NCBI GenBank assembly: GCA_030141605.1
Contig: JAQGDQ010000144.1
Location: 310,001 to 374,000, forward strand
DNA length: 64,000 bases
Source: Tubiluchus corallicola
Lineage: Eukaryota; Priapulida; Priapulimorpha; Priapulimorphida; Tubiluchidae
Direction: 5' to 3'
The translations under genes were made by a program, and so were the position numbers. How positions within the stretch are numbered: the first letter of the stretch is position 1; every line of letters begins with the position of its first letter. Shown here in pieces: positions 1-56,100 of the stretch. The notes under the pieces were generated by a model. That model ran no database searches. It saw nothing but the letters and a program-made list of their open reading frames with translations, and was not told the origin of the DNA.

Positions 1-261
1 TAGTAATGTGAAATACACCACAAAAATGTGTTTTATACGTTGTTATTAAATTAGCAATTACTAGACATTAAATTTTACAGTTTTTCTTGTTGTTTTACAT
101 TTGAACTTTGAACTTTTACATTTTGAAGGTATTCACGTTATGTAAATCAACTTGTCATTTATTTCACAAACAAATTATTATATCCCATTTTCATCAATGC
201 TAAATGATCACAGCTTTTAAAGAATAGTATATGTTGTTAATTTCATTGTTTGCATTTATAG

Positions 262-396
262 CAAGGAAATTTACTCCATTCCTGTATGCCGGGTTGGAAG
301 CCACAACGGCTGCGCAAGTGCAAGCAATGAAAAAGGAGTCGCCACCTATCTCTCCAACAAAGAGGCACAAGAAGCCCAAGTTCGACAGATTTCCAT
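262..396 (+). CDS. Ig-protein exon a: basic linker
   Basis: The acceptor is TTTATAG before 262 and the donor is GTATGT at 397. The exon enters and leaves in phase 1. It encodes an Ala/Thr segment followed by a Lys/Pro-rich stretch (SPPISPTKRHKKPKF), which looks like an unstructured linker before the first Ig module. Its last base and the first two of the next exon form a Ser codon, which supports the join. Confidence 0.7.
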
Positions 397-3300
397 GTAT
401 GTCAATCTTTCACATTTGAAATATTTACTTGAGTATTGCATTTAAATTACTAGTGATAGACGAAGTGACAACGTTTTTCTGGAAATTAGCAATAATACAT
501 GCCTAGGTGTTTTAAAAGTTTCAAGGTTCTGGATTCAGATCCTGCTGACTTACCATTTTTTCTGTATTTCCTTGTTCAATTAATTATTCGTTAGGCTAAT
601 TGTTGAAAGTGTCAGAGATCAGTCATTCTGAGAGAGGTCTTGACATCAATTTTTGCCAGTTTTGGCCTTGGCCTCAGTCTCATGGGTTTGAATTTTTATT
701 TGGTATTGGTCTTGATTTCGTCTCGTATACATGCTGGTATCGATCTTCGTCTTTATCCCGAAACACAAAGTGCAGTTAATTGTATCACTTACTGATAATT
801 ATACTGAATCGATTACTGATAACACTACTGAAAAATTACAAGTAGTGTTTTGTGAAAACACTAACTAACAAACCACTTAAGCAATTTCTTGAAATTTCTG
901 ATTTTTTGCACATAGTTGGCAGAACTACCTGCTGTATGAACGTCTTGAACCTCATGAGCCTCCTAATGACTCTGGGCCCTTGCCTGCTGTTCGCCTTTTC
1001 AGTCAGTCTGATATTGCCGAGATAGTATAATAAAGTCCTGTCCGGCTATCGTGCCTGTATGTTTTCCGGAGAATTAGAACTGTGCTGGAATAAGCAGCCC
1101 AATAATCATAGGATAAAGCTGTGATGCACCTGTCACTTTCTTATTGTGTGTCATTTTTCGACGTGTGAATTTCTAAAGACATAGTTCAAACAGCAAACTA
1201 GTAGCTTAATACTGCAAAATTCCAATGATGTTTCCAATTCTTGCTTTGCTATTTATTCTTATTATTTACCATATAATGCATCAAGAAATGTAAAAAAAAA
1301 TTTTATTTATGCAAAATTATTTAAAGACAGCTTAACATGGTTAAAGCTGTTTTCTGCGAAAGCTTAGTTTTCGGTCTTGATTTCGAATAATGCAGAGTTG
1401 AATTAGTAGGTTTTGGTCCTATCTTCGTCGTAATTGTTCTGGTTAAGGTCGTAGTCCTGGTCTTGAAAGTTGCAGTCTGGGTCTTGGTCTTGATTACCCC
1501 AGTCCTGGGTACATATCCAGACTAAGTGTGATGTCTTTCTTAATGTGCGTGCGTGCGTATGTGTGCGCGCACGAGTGTGCATATGCGTGTGTGCGTAAAT
1601 AGTATGTAAGTAAGAAAAAATGACTATTTAATTTTAAAAAAATCAATTTTATGTCGATTGTGCAATTTTATATGGAACATCAATTACTTCTCTAGAAAAT
1701 TGGTCATGTAATTGTTTTTTCTTGCGACAATTTGTCCTCTTAAAGCAATAAAATAATGATGAGAAAAAACAATAAAAATAAATTGACTACCTTTCAACTA
1801 ATCAGGTAATTTACTTTATTCAGCATTGGAGCCTGTATATGAACCACCGTACTTTAAAGAGAAACTATTTGACATGGTTGTGACAGATGGTGATTCTGCT
1901 TTGCTTATGTGCGTTGTCAAGGGAACACCAGAGCCAGATATCTATTGGTATAAAGATGGACAGGTGAAGCACATAATTTGTTATGTTCTCCTTGTTAAAA
2001 CTGCCACTCACATGCATTGGTAAAACTTATCACTTCAACAATGTGTAAATTTGTGGGATCACTTCAACAGTGTGTAAATTTGTGGGATTGAAGATTTTTG
2101 TGATAGATAAATTGATGAATACACAGATCGACGATGAATTGACAATATGGCAAGTAGGCTAACTGAATGGTTGACTGACTAATTCACTGGCTGATAGGCA
2201 TTCAGTCAGGCAAAGTGAGAGATATTGATTTCTTTGTGTAAGTCACATTGAAGTGAAAAACCCATTTAAACTCTAGAAATGGCATTTTCAGAACAATAAC
2301 TGGATATTGAAATGCCATCGTTTCTGTCATTTTCAGATTTTTAGGAAAAGATACAGATTAAAAAAATAAAAACAGAAAAACTTTCCTGAATGCACAAAAT
2401 CACAATTGCCTCACTGTTTGTAATTACTCTTACATTCACACCTTGGCCCTATAATAAAAGTGGGCTAATTTCTGTATCTTGCTGAGCTTACCAGGAACTT
2501 GATTTATTTAGTAATTTAGCCTCTTTTGTAAACCTAAAATTACACGACTGAGTTTTATTATGTCTCTTTTAGATGTTAGAAAGTACAGATGTAATTGACA
2601 TACAGTATAAGCAAGGCGTCTGCACGCTAGGCATTGTGGAGGTATTCCCGGAAGATGAGGGAGAATATACCTGCAAAGCTGTCAATGAAGAAGGCTCTGA
2701 TAGCACAGTCTGTTTCTTAGCAGTTGAACGTAAGTCATGCTATATGACATTCTGATGAGTAGTTTAGTTAATTATAATTAATAACAATTAATTAATTACA
2801 CAAAACGTAATTGTTGTACACAAAACTAGTTGTAGGTGTTGCTCAGCAAAAAGAATGTTAATGAATGTTTATTAATGGAACATTTGTCAATGAATGTTGA
2901 ATTTCCAAAGTTATCCTGAAATAACATTAGTTAGTGATTAACATTAGTTAGTTGCCAGGTAATTTGGGAAATTATTCTGAAATAATATCATCTTTTTTAG
3001 ATGTATGAATTTTTGTATTTGAAAATTTAATAGTACAGTAAACTACATATAACTCTACCACCTCGGGTTGTTCAAGTTATGCAAAAGTACGGGTTAAATG
3101 ATTGTTCGTCACTGACCAAGAAATCAAGATTGAGTCACTCGTCAATGTCGGACAATACACTAGTAACACTGCAGCCTATGAAAATGAGAAACTGTGCCTT
3201 TAATCAAATATCACACAACAATTTTTATAAATAATCTAAGTAACATGTCTGGCCCACCTCTACTGTAGTCTGAGTAACTGGTTAATTTGGATTTGGCAAT

Positions 3301-6300
3301 AATAATATTGTAATTTACGTTAAACGACATTTGTTAAGCCATGTTTTGTGCAAAGTTCTGCTAAGGTAATACAAGAAATCTTAGCATTTTTGCTGAACCT
3401 AGCAGTTACAACCGTAATGTAGTGTACATTTTTGCAGGATTTCTCGCTTGGGAGGTTGTTTGAGATAGGCTAGGTAATTTCAGTCAGGTTCTTAAAAATT
3501 GTACCAGGCATTCGGTTCGAGTTACACAATAATTCGAGTTACAGATTTCGGTTTATGCAATGTTTAGCAAAGGGAAAATCCATTCCACAAGATCTGTTTG
3601 AGATATGCAAGAATTCATAGCAATTTATATGCAAGTTATACCGGTTTGAGTTATACGTAATTTACTGTACATAGTTTCTCTTAGCTAAAATACTGTGTAA
3701 CTTAGTTTAGAATGATAGAGATGGCGTCGAATATGCAGATCATTTTCTAATTTTCTAAACATTTCGTTCGTTTAGCACCGACAAGATCAGCACAGGCTTC
3801 TCCTTCACCTGGGTCACCAAGAGCGGGTATTAAACAACCTGTCTTCCCTAAACCTGGCGAAGGTTAGTACTCTTTTATCATTGTTCCGTTGGCATTGTAT
3901 AATATTATTTTTTGATTTTTATGAAATGTTTGTGATTAGTTGTATATATTTTACAGTTTATTTGACTTTCAACAGTCTAAATTTGATTTTGTACAGAGCT
4001 AACTAAATGGTGTAAAGTTGCTATGATTCCATTCCATTCCATTCAATTCAGTTCTTCCTTATTTTCTTAAAAGATACCATATAAAGTAATAAAAAGAAAT
4101 CACACACTATTTACAAAAGAATAAATGCCAAATAAAGAAATTAATAAGCCTGCTATACACACAGTATTGGGAGTGCTATGAAAAACATATATTTCAGCTG
4201 AATTAAATTATACCTGATTCACATTTCTCTACATTATTTATTGCTATCATTTAGACTGAGTAGTTGTCTAACATGGAAACTCAGTGAGCATTAGCTGCAG
4301 GATGAGGTTAAAATGAATTTGTTGTTTCATTGGTAATCATATAGCACTTTTCAAGTTCATGACCAAAATACATTTCTTCATGAACATGTATGTATTTTTG
4401 CACAAAACTTCTATGCTTAGAAAAAGCTGAAGAAAGTTAAATTGCACATTATTGTTTGTTAATTTTACAGAGCGAAGTCCAACATTCTCAAAACACTTGG
4501 AAAGTAAAAATATTCGAGATGGAGATAAATTAGTCTTGGAATGTGAAGTTGAAGGTAAGCCCTTAACAGCCACTTAAGCACTATGATTAAATTTTTACTT
4601 GCAAGATGTGTGTAATATATACATAGCATAAAAAATTCAGTATTTTGGTAAAATATAATCATAGTTTATGATGTAGAAAATTTAAAGAGACAGTTTCTAT
4701 GACTAAGTCTTACAGACTTCATTATTGCAATTCTTTGTAGCTCTATAATTATGATTCCAATCATTGCCTTGGTGTAACAGCAACATCCCACTTCCGACAC
4801 CAGTGTGCTGATTATGTGACCTCGTATTTGCAGGCAATCCCTCACCTGAGACAATCTGGATTCACAACGACAAAGAAATTGTGGAAACACAATTTTTACA
4901 AATTGAAGAGATTGGCAATCGACATGTTCTTACAATTAACGAGGTTTATCCAGAAGACTCAGGAGTTTACATCTGTGAGGCTTTCAATGTTATTGGAGAG
5001 TCTATGAGCAGCTGTAGTGTCTATGTACACGGTATGTTAATTTAGCAGTAAGTGTAAATGGTGGGTTCTATTGGCTTTCTTAAATGATCTGAATTGAAAA
5101 TCCATTTTCTACCTCAAGCTCTTTATAACTGTTAGCAGTTTCTATTTTAAAAATTTGTAAAAGTATATAAATTTTTGATGTTGCTTTGATAACACTTAGT
5201 AAGTAAGATTACCTAATTTACATTGTTTTGATTTGTTTGAAATGTTGAGGAAAAGTTCTTCGTCGGGAAAACATTTAGGATATTAACTCAAATTTGATTA
5301 GAGGTTTTTCTTCCAGAATGCACTCAACATACTTAGATTCATCACCAATGAGTATGTAACTCTATTGACAATGTGTTTTTATAATTCACCCATTCAGGTG
5401 ATGAACCAACAAAGAATCCTATATTTATGAGCTTCCCAAGGTCAGCAACAATAGAGGAAGGTGCACCAGTTTCATTTTCTAGTGAGCTGCGCTCTGACGA
5501 CTGCACAGGTAAATATCTGTTTGTATAATAAATGTCGATAGTTGTTAACTATAGGTAATGCCATGTGTGGCATGTTCCTTTATATGAGAACGCCGGCTTG
5601 TCCAAAAGCAATTTATGGTTACTATATGAGCTGATAAAGTTAAGAAGTTAGAATACATGTGGTTTATATTTCAGGTAGAATCAGGTACTATTTAACTGAA
5701 TAATGATGCGCCATGGTTTCAAAGATGGGGAAGTAGTTCACAAAACAAGCTTCATTGAATTTCTAGCTGAAAGTTATTTGCGTAAACTAAACTGAAAGCT
5801 TCATTTACTCACAAAATTTTACACAAGAAGTTGCATACAATGCTGCCACACACACTTTTTATTGCTGATTATTATGCAAAATTTTTATGTACTTTGATTT
5901 CATTTCGTCCGTAAGTGCGACAGCATACCGAATATCGAATAGGATTGTTTCCATAATCTTTTTGGTGGCTGTACGAAGGGAAGAGGAACTTGATGTGAGT
6001 GAAAGTTATTGTCAAGATAGTATAGAAAAGTCCTGATCTGATCTGACTATCTCCCAAGCTTCTAAACTTTCCAGAGAACTGATTCTGTACTCAAGTAAAC
6101 AGACCCAATGAGCGGAGGATAAAGAAAGCTCTGAAGCTGTGCAAAATATAACAAGGCTACAAACTTAATTCTTATTTTTTATCTTTCCAGTGACATGGAT
6201 GCGTGATGGACGAGCCATCAAGGACACTGACCGCCACAGAATAAGCCATTCTGAAAAGAGCTCTCGCCTCGAAATACTAAAAGTAAACAGCTCAGACGAT

Positions 6301-6390
6301 GGTCAGTACATGTGCTGCGCAGCCAATGCAGAGGGACAGTCCAAAGCATCATTTTCTATTGTAGTGAAGACAAGACCTAAAATCTTTTAA
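262..6390 (+). CDS. 3' part of a titin/palladin-like Ig-repeat muscle protein (8 exons; partial at 5' end)
   Basis: Eight exons join in frame: 262-396, 1824-1963, 2573-2729, 3776-3862, 4471-4554, 4834-5031, 5398-5508 and 6191-6390, ending at TAA 6388-6390. All junctions are AG/GT and most introns are phase 1, as is usual in Ig-repeat genes. The product end (~369 residues) is a basic linker, Ig (CVVKG, YWYKDG, DEGEYTC), Ser/Pro linker, Ig (LECEVEG, IWIHND, EDSGVYIC), then a last Ig (TWMRDG, DDGQYMC) and a short basic tail. Such intermediate-set Ig modules build sarcomeric or cytoskeletal proteins such as titin, palladin, twitchin and MLCK. No kinase or Fn3 domain is visible, so the exact family member cannot be fixed. 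The gene starts left of the window. Confidence 0.85.
397..1823 (+). other. Intron of Ig gene
   Basis: Holds two blocks of degenerate GGTCTT-type simple sequence (about 630-760 and 1365-1505), the repeat copy at 916-1130, and a GT/GC-rich purine-pyrimidine stretch at 1541-1600. No exon of the main transcript is seen. Confidence 0.6.
916..1130 (+). repeat. Repeat copy A with a 37-codon open frame (possible alternative exon)
   Basis: After a TTTTTTGCACATAG acceptor-like site at 902-915 an open frame of 37 codons runs from 917 to TAA TAA at 1028-1033. It reads WQNYLLYERLEPHEPPNDSG and then PLPAVRLFSQSDIAEIV. AATAAA overlaps the stop at 1029-1034. The last ~120 bases align with 6010-6130 in the final intron of the same gene. 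Either this is a dispersed repeat, or copy A is an alternative terminal exon; its incoming phase does not fit the 396 donor, which argues against the exon reading. Confidence 0.4.
1824..1963 (+). CDS. Ig-protein exon b: first half of Ig domain 1
   Basis: The acceptor is TTTATTCAG and the donor GTGAAG at 1964 (phase 0). The exon encodes PPYFKEKLFDMVVTDGDSA followed by LLMCVVKG and YWYKDGQ, which is the A to C strand half of an I-set Ig domain with its first Cys and the core Trp. Confidence 0.88.
2032..2091. repeat. Short tandem duplication (2 x ~28 bp)
   Basis: The unit ATCACTTCAACA(A/G)TGTGT followed by AAATTTGTGGG occurs twice in a row with one difference, in the intron inside Ig domain 1. 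Confidence 0.8.
2573..2729 (+). CDS. Ig-protein exon c: second half of Ig domain 1
   Basis: The acceptor is TCTCTTTTAG and the donor GTAAGT at 2730 (phase 1). The exon encodes the D to G strands, including the hallmark DEGEYTCKAVNEEG with the Tyr-x-Cys corner. The repeat-rich intron 2730-3775 follows. Confidence 0.88.
3036..3667. mobile_element. Non-autonomous pogo/Tigger-like DNA transposon (632 bp)
   Basis: The left end CAGTAAACTACATATAACTC and the right end GAGTTATACGTAATTTACTG are inverted complements over ~20 bp with two mismatches. Each end is bordered by TA (3034-3035 and 3668-3669), the target duplication of Tc1/mariner/pogo elements. Internal CGAGTTA-type subterminal motifs recur near both ends. 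No transposase frame is present, so this is a MITE-like derivative sitting in the intron before the Ser/Pro linker exon. Confidence 0.75.
3776..3862 (+). CDS. Ig-protein exon d: Ser/Pro linker between Ig 1 and Ig 2
   Basis: The acceptor is TCGTTTAG and the donor GTTAGT at 3863; both ends are phase 1, so the exon can be skipped without a frame change. It encodes RSAQASPSPGSPRAG and a short tail ending FPKPGE. The SP dipeptides resemble phosphorylated linkers of titin-type proteins; that comparison is inference. Confidence 0.75.
4471..4554 (+). CDS. Ig-protein exon e: start of Ig domain 2
   Basis: The acceptor is AATTTTACAG and the donor GTAAGC at 4555 (phase 1 both ends). The exon encodes RSPTFSKHLESKNIRDGDK followed by LVLECEVEG, which is the A to B strands with the first canonical Cys. 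Confidence 0.85.
4834..5031 (+). CDS. Ig-protein exon f: rest of Ig domain 2
   Basis: The acceptor is TATTTGCAG and the donor GTATGT at 5032. The junction with exon e rebuilds the Gly-Asn-Pro turn common in I-set domains. The exon contains IWIHNDKEIV and the corner motif YPEDSGVYICEAFN. Confidence 0.88.
5398..5508 (+). CDS. Ig-protein exon g: start of Ig domain 3
   Basis: The acceptor is CATTCAG and the donor GTAAAT at 5509 (phase 1). The exon encodes NPIFMSFPRSATIEEGAPVS and then FSSELRSDDC. Where the B-strand Cys of an Ig domain should sit there is Ser, so the usual disulfide pair (or buried pair in cytosolic Ig domains) is not complete. Confidence 0.8.
5983..6132 (+). repeat. Repeat copy B, homologous to 960-1130
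   Basis: AGATAGTATAGAAAAGTCCTG, CTTTCCAGAGAA and a GACCCAATGAGCGGAGGATA segment occur in the same order as their counterparts near 1021-1120. The open frame of copy A is not conserved here. The copy ends ~50 bp before the terminal Ig exon. Confidence 0.5.
6191..6390 (+). CDS. Ig-protein terminal exon: end of Ig domain 3 and stop
   Basis: The acceptor is TATCTTTCCAG. The exon encodes TWMRDGRAIKDTDRHRI, the corner motif SSDDGQYMCCAANAEG and the short tail KTRPKIF before TAA at 6388-6390. Two adjacent Cys occupy the F-strand corner. Confidence 0.9.
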
Positions 6391-7868
6391 ACAAATGTCA
6401 TGTAAAACAGCGGGCAATAACTTTTGATTTCTCTCTTCCATTTCCTATGTATGCAAATGATTTCCATGTTTGGTAAGTGAATCCATTTAAAAATAGGCAT
6501 CTGTTCAGGGGCAAAAGCTGTGGCTCCTATTTTTATGCGATTCACTAACAAAAACCTGGAAAAATACGTAAAAAGAATAAAAACTCATTTTATGGTACTT
6601 GGCTTGTTTGTCTTTTTATCTTTATCACAACTGAAGCGCGGAATCAAAAGTTAGTGCAAATGTAAATGCATTCCTCTGTAATGATAATTACCCAAACTTA
6701 TCAAGACATTACTAGATACTACTAATCCTGTAAGAATGGTTAAGTTGCATTTTTTGATAGGCAGCTAATAATGCAAGGTAGCTATTCTATCTAGAAAGAA
6801 CAAATCTTGGTTGGTGGTGTCTTTTGTAATAAAGATGACGTTATTCACCCGGTAAAGACAATTTCTGAAAACATGTTTACGACAACTACCTGATTCGACT
6901 AATTTATTTACTTGTGGTGCTAATATTGTAATTGTTTAATTTTATTGTTGCCGTTAGTTATTATTTATTCATCCTATTATGTCAGTCAATTTGCAGTGCA
7001 ATACGTATTTATCTTCGAAAACATTTCTGTGCCAAATAAATTACTGTTACTATTATTATTCATCGTGTTGCAATTTTTTGCATGTTGTGGTTGACTTAAA
7101 GGCATATACTGAAACTTCCTAAAATATTTGGGGCTCATTGTGCTAAATCTAGTTGCATGTGTTTTCATACATAGCAACTTGAGGGCAACATATTCTATGA
7201 CTTACTCACAATTGTTTTCTTTATGTTTCTTTACTTGGTGTGAAAAAAATCTTTCAAAAGCATACTAGATACATTGTCATAGTTACTTTTAAGCAGAATA
7301 GTTTGTTTCTTGCTCGCTGGGTGGCGAAATGATACCTATCTGAGGTAAAGCATCTGTAGCTGCTCTGTGAAGCCCTTGAAGTGCTGCACGTGTGCGACAA
7401 AAATGAAGGCTTCAATATAGCTGCCGAAACGTGATGTATATGGTTCTGCGTGTTGCTGCAGCTAGAACTCCTGATGTGTTATGGCAGTAAATACTACGTG
7501 CAATGCGTTATGTGATATTATGGCAATGTACAATATTAGTTAATGTGATAGTTTTGTGCGGTACCTAATACAATTACGAGAAACAAACACGCAGTTCTGT
7601 TTAAACGCGTTTTTACAAAGAAAGAAACAAAATACTGCTGTGACCGAGAGCTTTATTTGTTTATGAACTAAAACACAACAATTTTGTAAATATCCACGCT
7701 AGTGTGTGGGTAGTAGAAGCTATTTTCGTAAAATGACTAACAGATAATGATGTCACTGAAAGCATCATCAATAGTCCTACTAAGAATTAGGTGTAGCCCA
7801 ATTTGCCATGTTTGAAAGTCTGGTTCTGTGGATTACCAGTGTAGTTACATAAGCTGAGATGGTGCAAA
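6391..7868 (+). other. 3' UTR of the Ig gene and intergenic/5' region of whirlin
   Basis: About 1.48 kb separates the Ig stop from the whirlin ATG. AATAAA hexamers lie at 6576-6581, 6828-6833 and 7035-7040. No further coding segment was recognised and no TATA box could be assigned confidently. The whirlin promoter probably lies here unless there is an upstream untranslated exon. Confidence 0.5.
6576..6581 (+). terminator. Candidate poly(A) signal of the Ig gene
   Basis: AATAAA 186 bases after the stop codon. Two later AATAAA hexamers (6828, 7035) are alternatives; sequence alone cannot choose between them. Confidence 0.45.
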
Positions 7869-53116
<45,248 letters not shown>

Positions 53117-56100
53117 GTGTACATCTATTTGGCTTTCGTCCAGTTTAAAGAACTCCACTTAGCTTGTTTCGTAATTGCGTTGTTACAAACAGTTGAAGGA
53201 TTCTTGTACCTCATTGTGAATCGTCACTCGTAACAATAGTTTTTAATGACTTCACTACGCCTACAAATAATACAATGGAGAACCTGTTTGAAGCTCTTTC
53301 AAAGTGTTACAGATTTGACGATATGAAAATGTTTCTGTCGGGTGTGTCTTCATGCCTTAGCCAAAAGGCCTAGCAATTTATTTGACGTAACTATATAGCA
53401 TTGATAACTCAATAGTAATTTCAGTAGTTGCAAATAAAAGTGCTAAACTATAGTGGCTCCCTCTACTACCTATCTAAACCATCGTATAGCCACATTAGCC
53501 AATTACTTTGTACAGCATGTATGTTTGACAAGCCTATATAATTGCCATCAGCAGAATTTAACCGTTAAAAAAGAGAGTAAGGACATATTATAACTTCTAA
53601 AATGACCTGATTGAAGTTCATCATTTTTAATTGTCAGTAGCAGCAGAGGAAGGTAAAAATATTTAGCACAAAATCCGGAATTTACTATTAGAATTTCTAA
53701 TAATGTTCGACGAAAACTTGTTTTGTGAACCACTCCGCGAAAGGCTTTTTCAGGCTTTTGTTTCCGGTTTTCTGTGACATCTGATTTGTTTATTTTTTGT
53801 TTTGTTTCATATTCACTTTGCTTTCTGCGTCCGAAGGAGTTAGACCAGTTACGCTAAGCATCTACACTACGTGAAATGTTCGCGCATCATTAATTATAAC
53901 AATGACTTTTGTTTAATCCATAATTATGTGCCAAATTCTTTGGCGGGGCCTTAACTTAATGTACTATATAATGTTTAACTCTTCCGGCGTGGCTGCTAAT
54001 TCAGGTTAATTATCTACCTGGGTAATGCACAATAATTTAGAACAGGTAAACATCATTAATTGTTAACCAGGAAGCTATCCAACTGATCATCAAAACCTAG
54101 TTTAATGTTTTGGTGACCTGCTTGCCACGACTGCTTGCGTTACCTAATGATGTTAATGAATGGGTGGGAAAACCGCAGATAGACAAACAAACACATTCTG
54201 ATTTTAATTGAATTTGCTTATAGGTAAGCTTATGTCACTTCTCGAGAATAGAAACAATGGCATGTTGAACTACAATCGGTCTCAAAGTTGTTTACTGAAT
54301 AACATAATAACGTACTTTATACACAGTTATACATCTAATTTGTACACTTAAATAGAATATTTTTATCGTAAATTTTATGTTGCTATATTATTAAATTTAC
54401 TAAATAGTTTGACCAATTAATGCGTGAAACGAATATTGCATGCACCTACGATTCAAGAAAAGAATCTGTCATAGTAAGAAGCTGCGTACATGCGCTATCA
54501 ATGCATACATGCACGATCAATTGGCAAGTCAGTGAAAGCCAGGACAACAAATATATTGAAAGGGTGTAACTATGTTTTCTTACATAACCAGCTTATATAA
54601 CTTTATATAGAATTGTAGCTACCAATAACCAGCTACTGCACTATTAATTAGCACAACAATACTGACTTACCAATTAATCAATGCGTTCATATTATATTAC
54701 TCGAATATATTGGAGCTTATGAGCCTACTTATAATTGTGCGTTCATATCATTAATATAGATATTAAAAGCAGTGGTCCTAAGGTAGATCTTTGTGGTACC
54801 TACAGTTTATATTTTTACAGATATTGCAGATATACATGTGTATTTACATGTCGTATGTCGTTTAAATTGATTGGTACTGTTTCGTATTTTTTCAAGTTGA
54901 GGTGTTGTAAAAATTTAGCGTGTACAATAAATCAAAACCAACGCTGGAAGCTGCGTCGTTGTTACTACCAGTCATTACCATGACTTTGTGCTAAAATGAA
55001 ATACAATTGCTAATATCATTTGGCCAGACTTTATTCAGCCTACTTGCTTTTTCGCATGTGTCAAAGTAATGTTCCACTTTTATGTTCAATAGCAACACTA
55101 TCAAGGTTGATAGTTAAATTGGATGTTTAAAGCTGACGTAATTGATCTTATCACTTAATGATTTTCCATGCTGCGGCGCAGGTGTCCGTCTTTATTCTCT
55201 GCACCAAAGTTTATCAGGTTAAGGGCACGGTAGCCGTTCTATGAATCTCATGAATAATCTATAAATTAATCGGAAATTTGTCGACGCTTTGACGTATCAG
55301 ATAATTTAATAGTTATAAAAAGTCTTTGTTTAGTATTTTCTTGAAAAGTTACCATTTATGCACTGCAGTGCAACGTAGTCCTGATTTGCACCTTCAGTTT
55401 TTTTAATTAATTATCGCTGCGACCTGCAAGAGAACGCGTTGTAAGTTGTTATGTAGATAATGAAATGTATTGTATAGTTGGACCTAAAGTAAGTTGACTA
55501 AGTTGATGTCTCAATCATTGATTATCCTGACGAGTCATAATATTAAGTGATTAACAGAAATGTTGTTCAGTTAAACTTTTCTGTTCATAAAAACAAAAAT
55601 AGTTTTTTACATTTAATAAATAAGTTCAAAAATTTGTTCGGAAGCGGGAACATGTCAACAATGACTCAATATCAAAACTCACGCAACTATTATGCAACGC
55701 ACGCTCAAGTAATATTGCAGAACACTGACCTTATACAAAGCTTTGTCTGCACGAGAAAGATGATTATATTTTGCGCTGTTTAATATTTGTTTGGATAAAT
55801 TATTATTGTGATACTGTTGTCTGCATCTTCGTTTGAAATAATGTAGTTTTATTTCGCGTATTATAAACCAGTTTGTACAATTGTCGCACTAAACGAACCA
55901 CATCCATAATTATATAGTGCACAGAGAAGCGAGGTTTATAATTCCCTATACTTTTAAATGTATTTCTACCCGCAAATCTTTTCCTATTCAGCTGTTTTTA
56001 AAGATCTTACTATCTACAATTAAGAAAACACCAAGGACTTTTTCATTAATTTACATTATTCTTGCCTTAAGAATTAAATTTGTATTATAAAAATATTAGG

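Noticed and set aside
54735-54983. LINE-like peptide (KSSGPKVDLCGT) as evidence of a retroelement
   Set aside because: The motif is short and stands alone, without neighbouring reverse transcriptase blocks.
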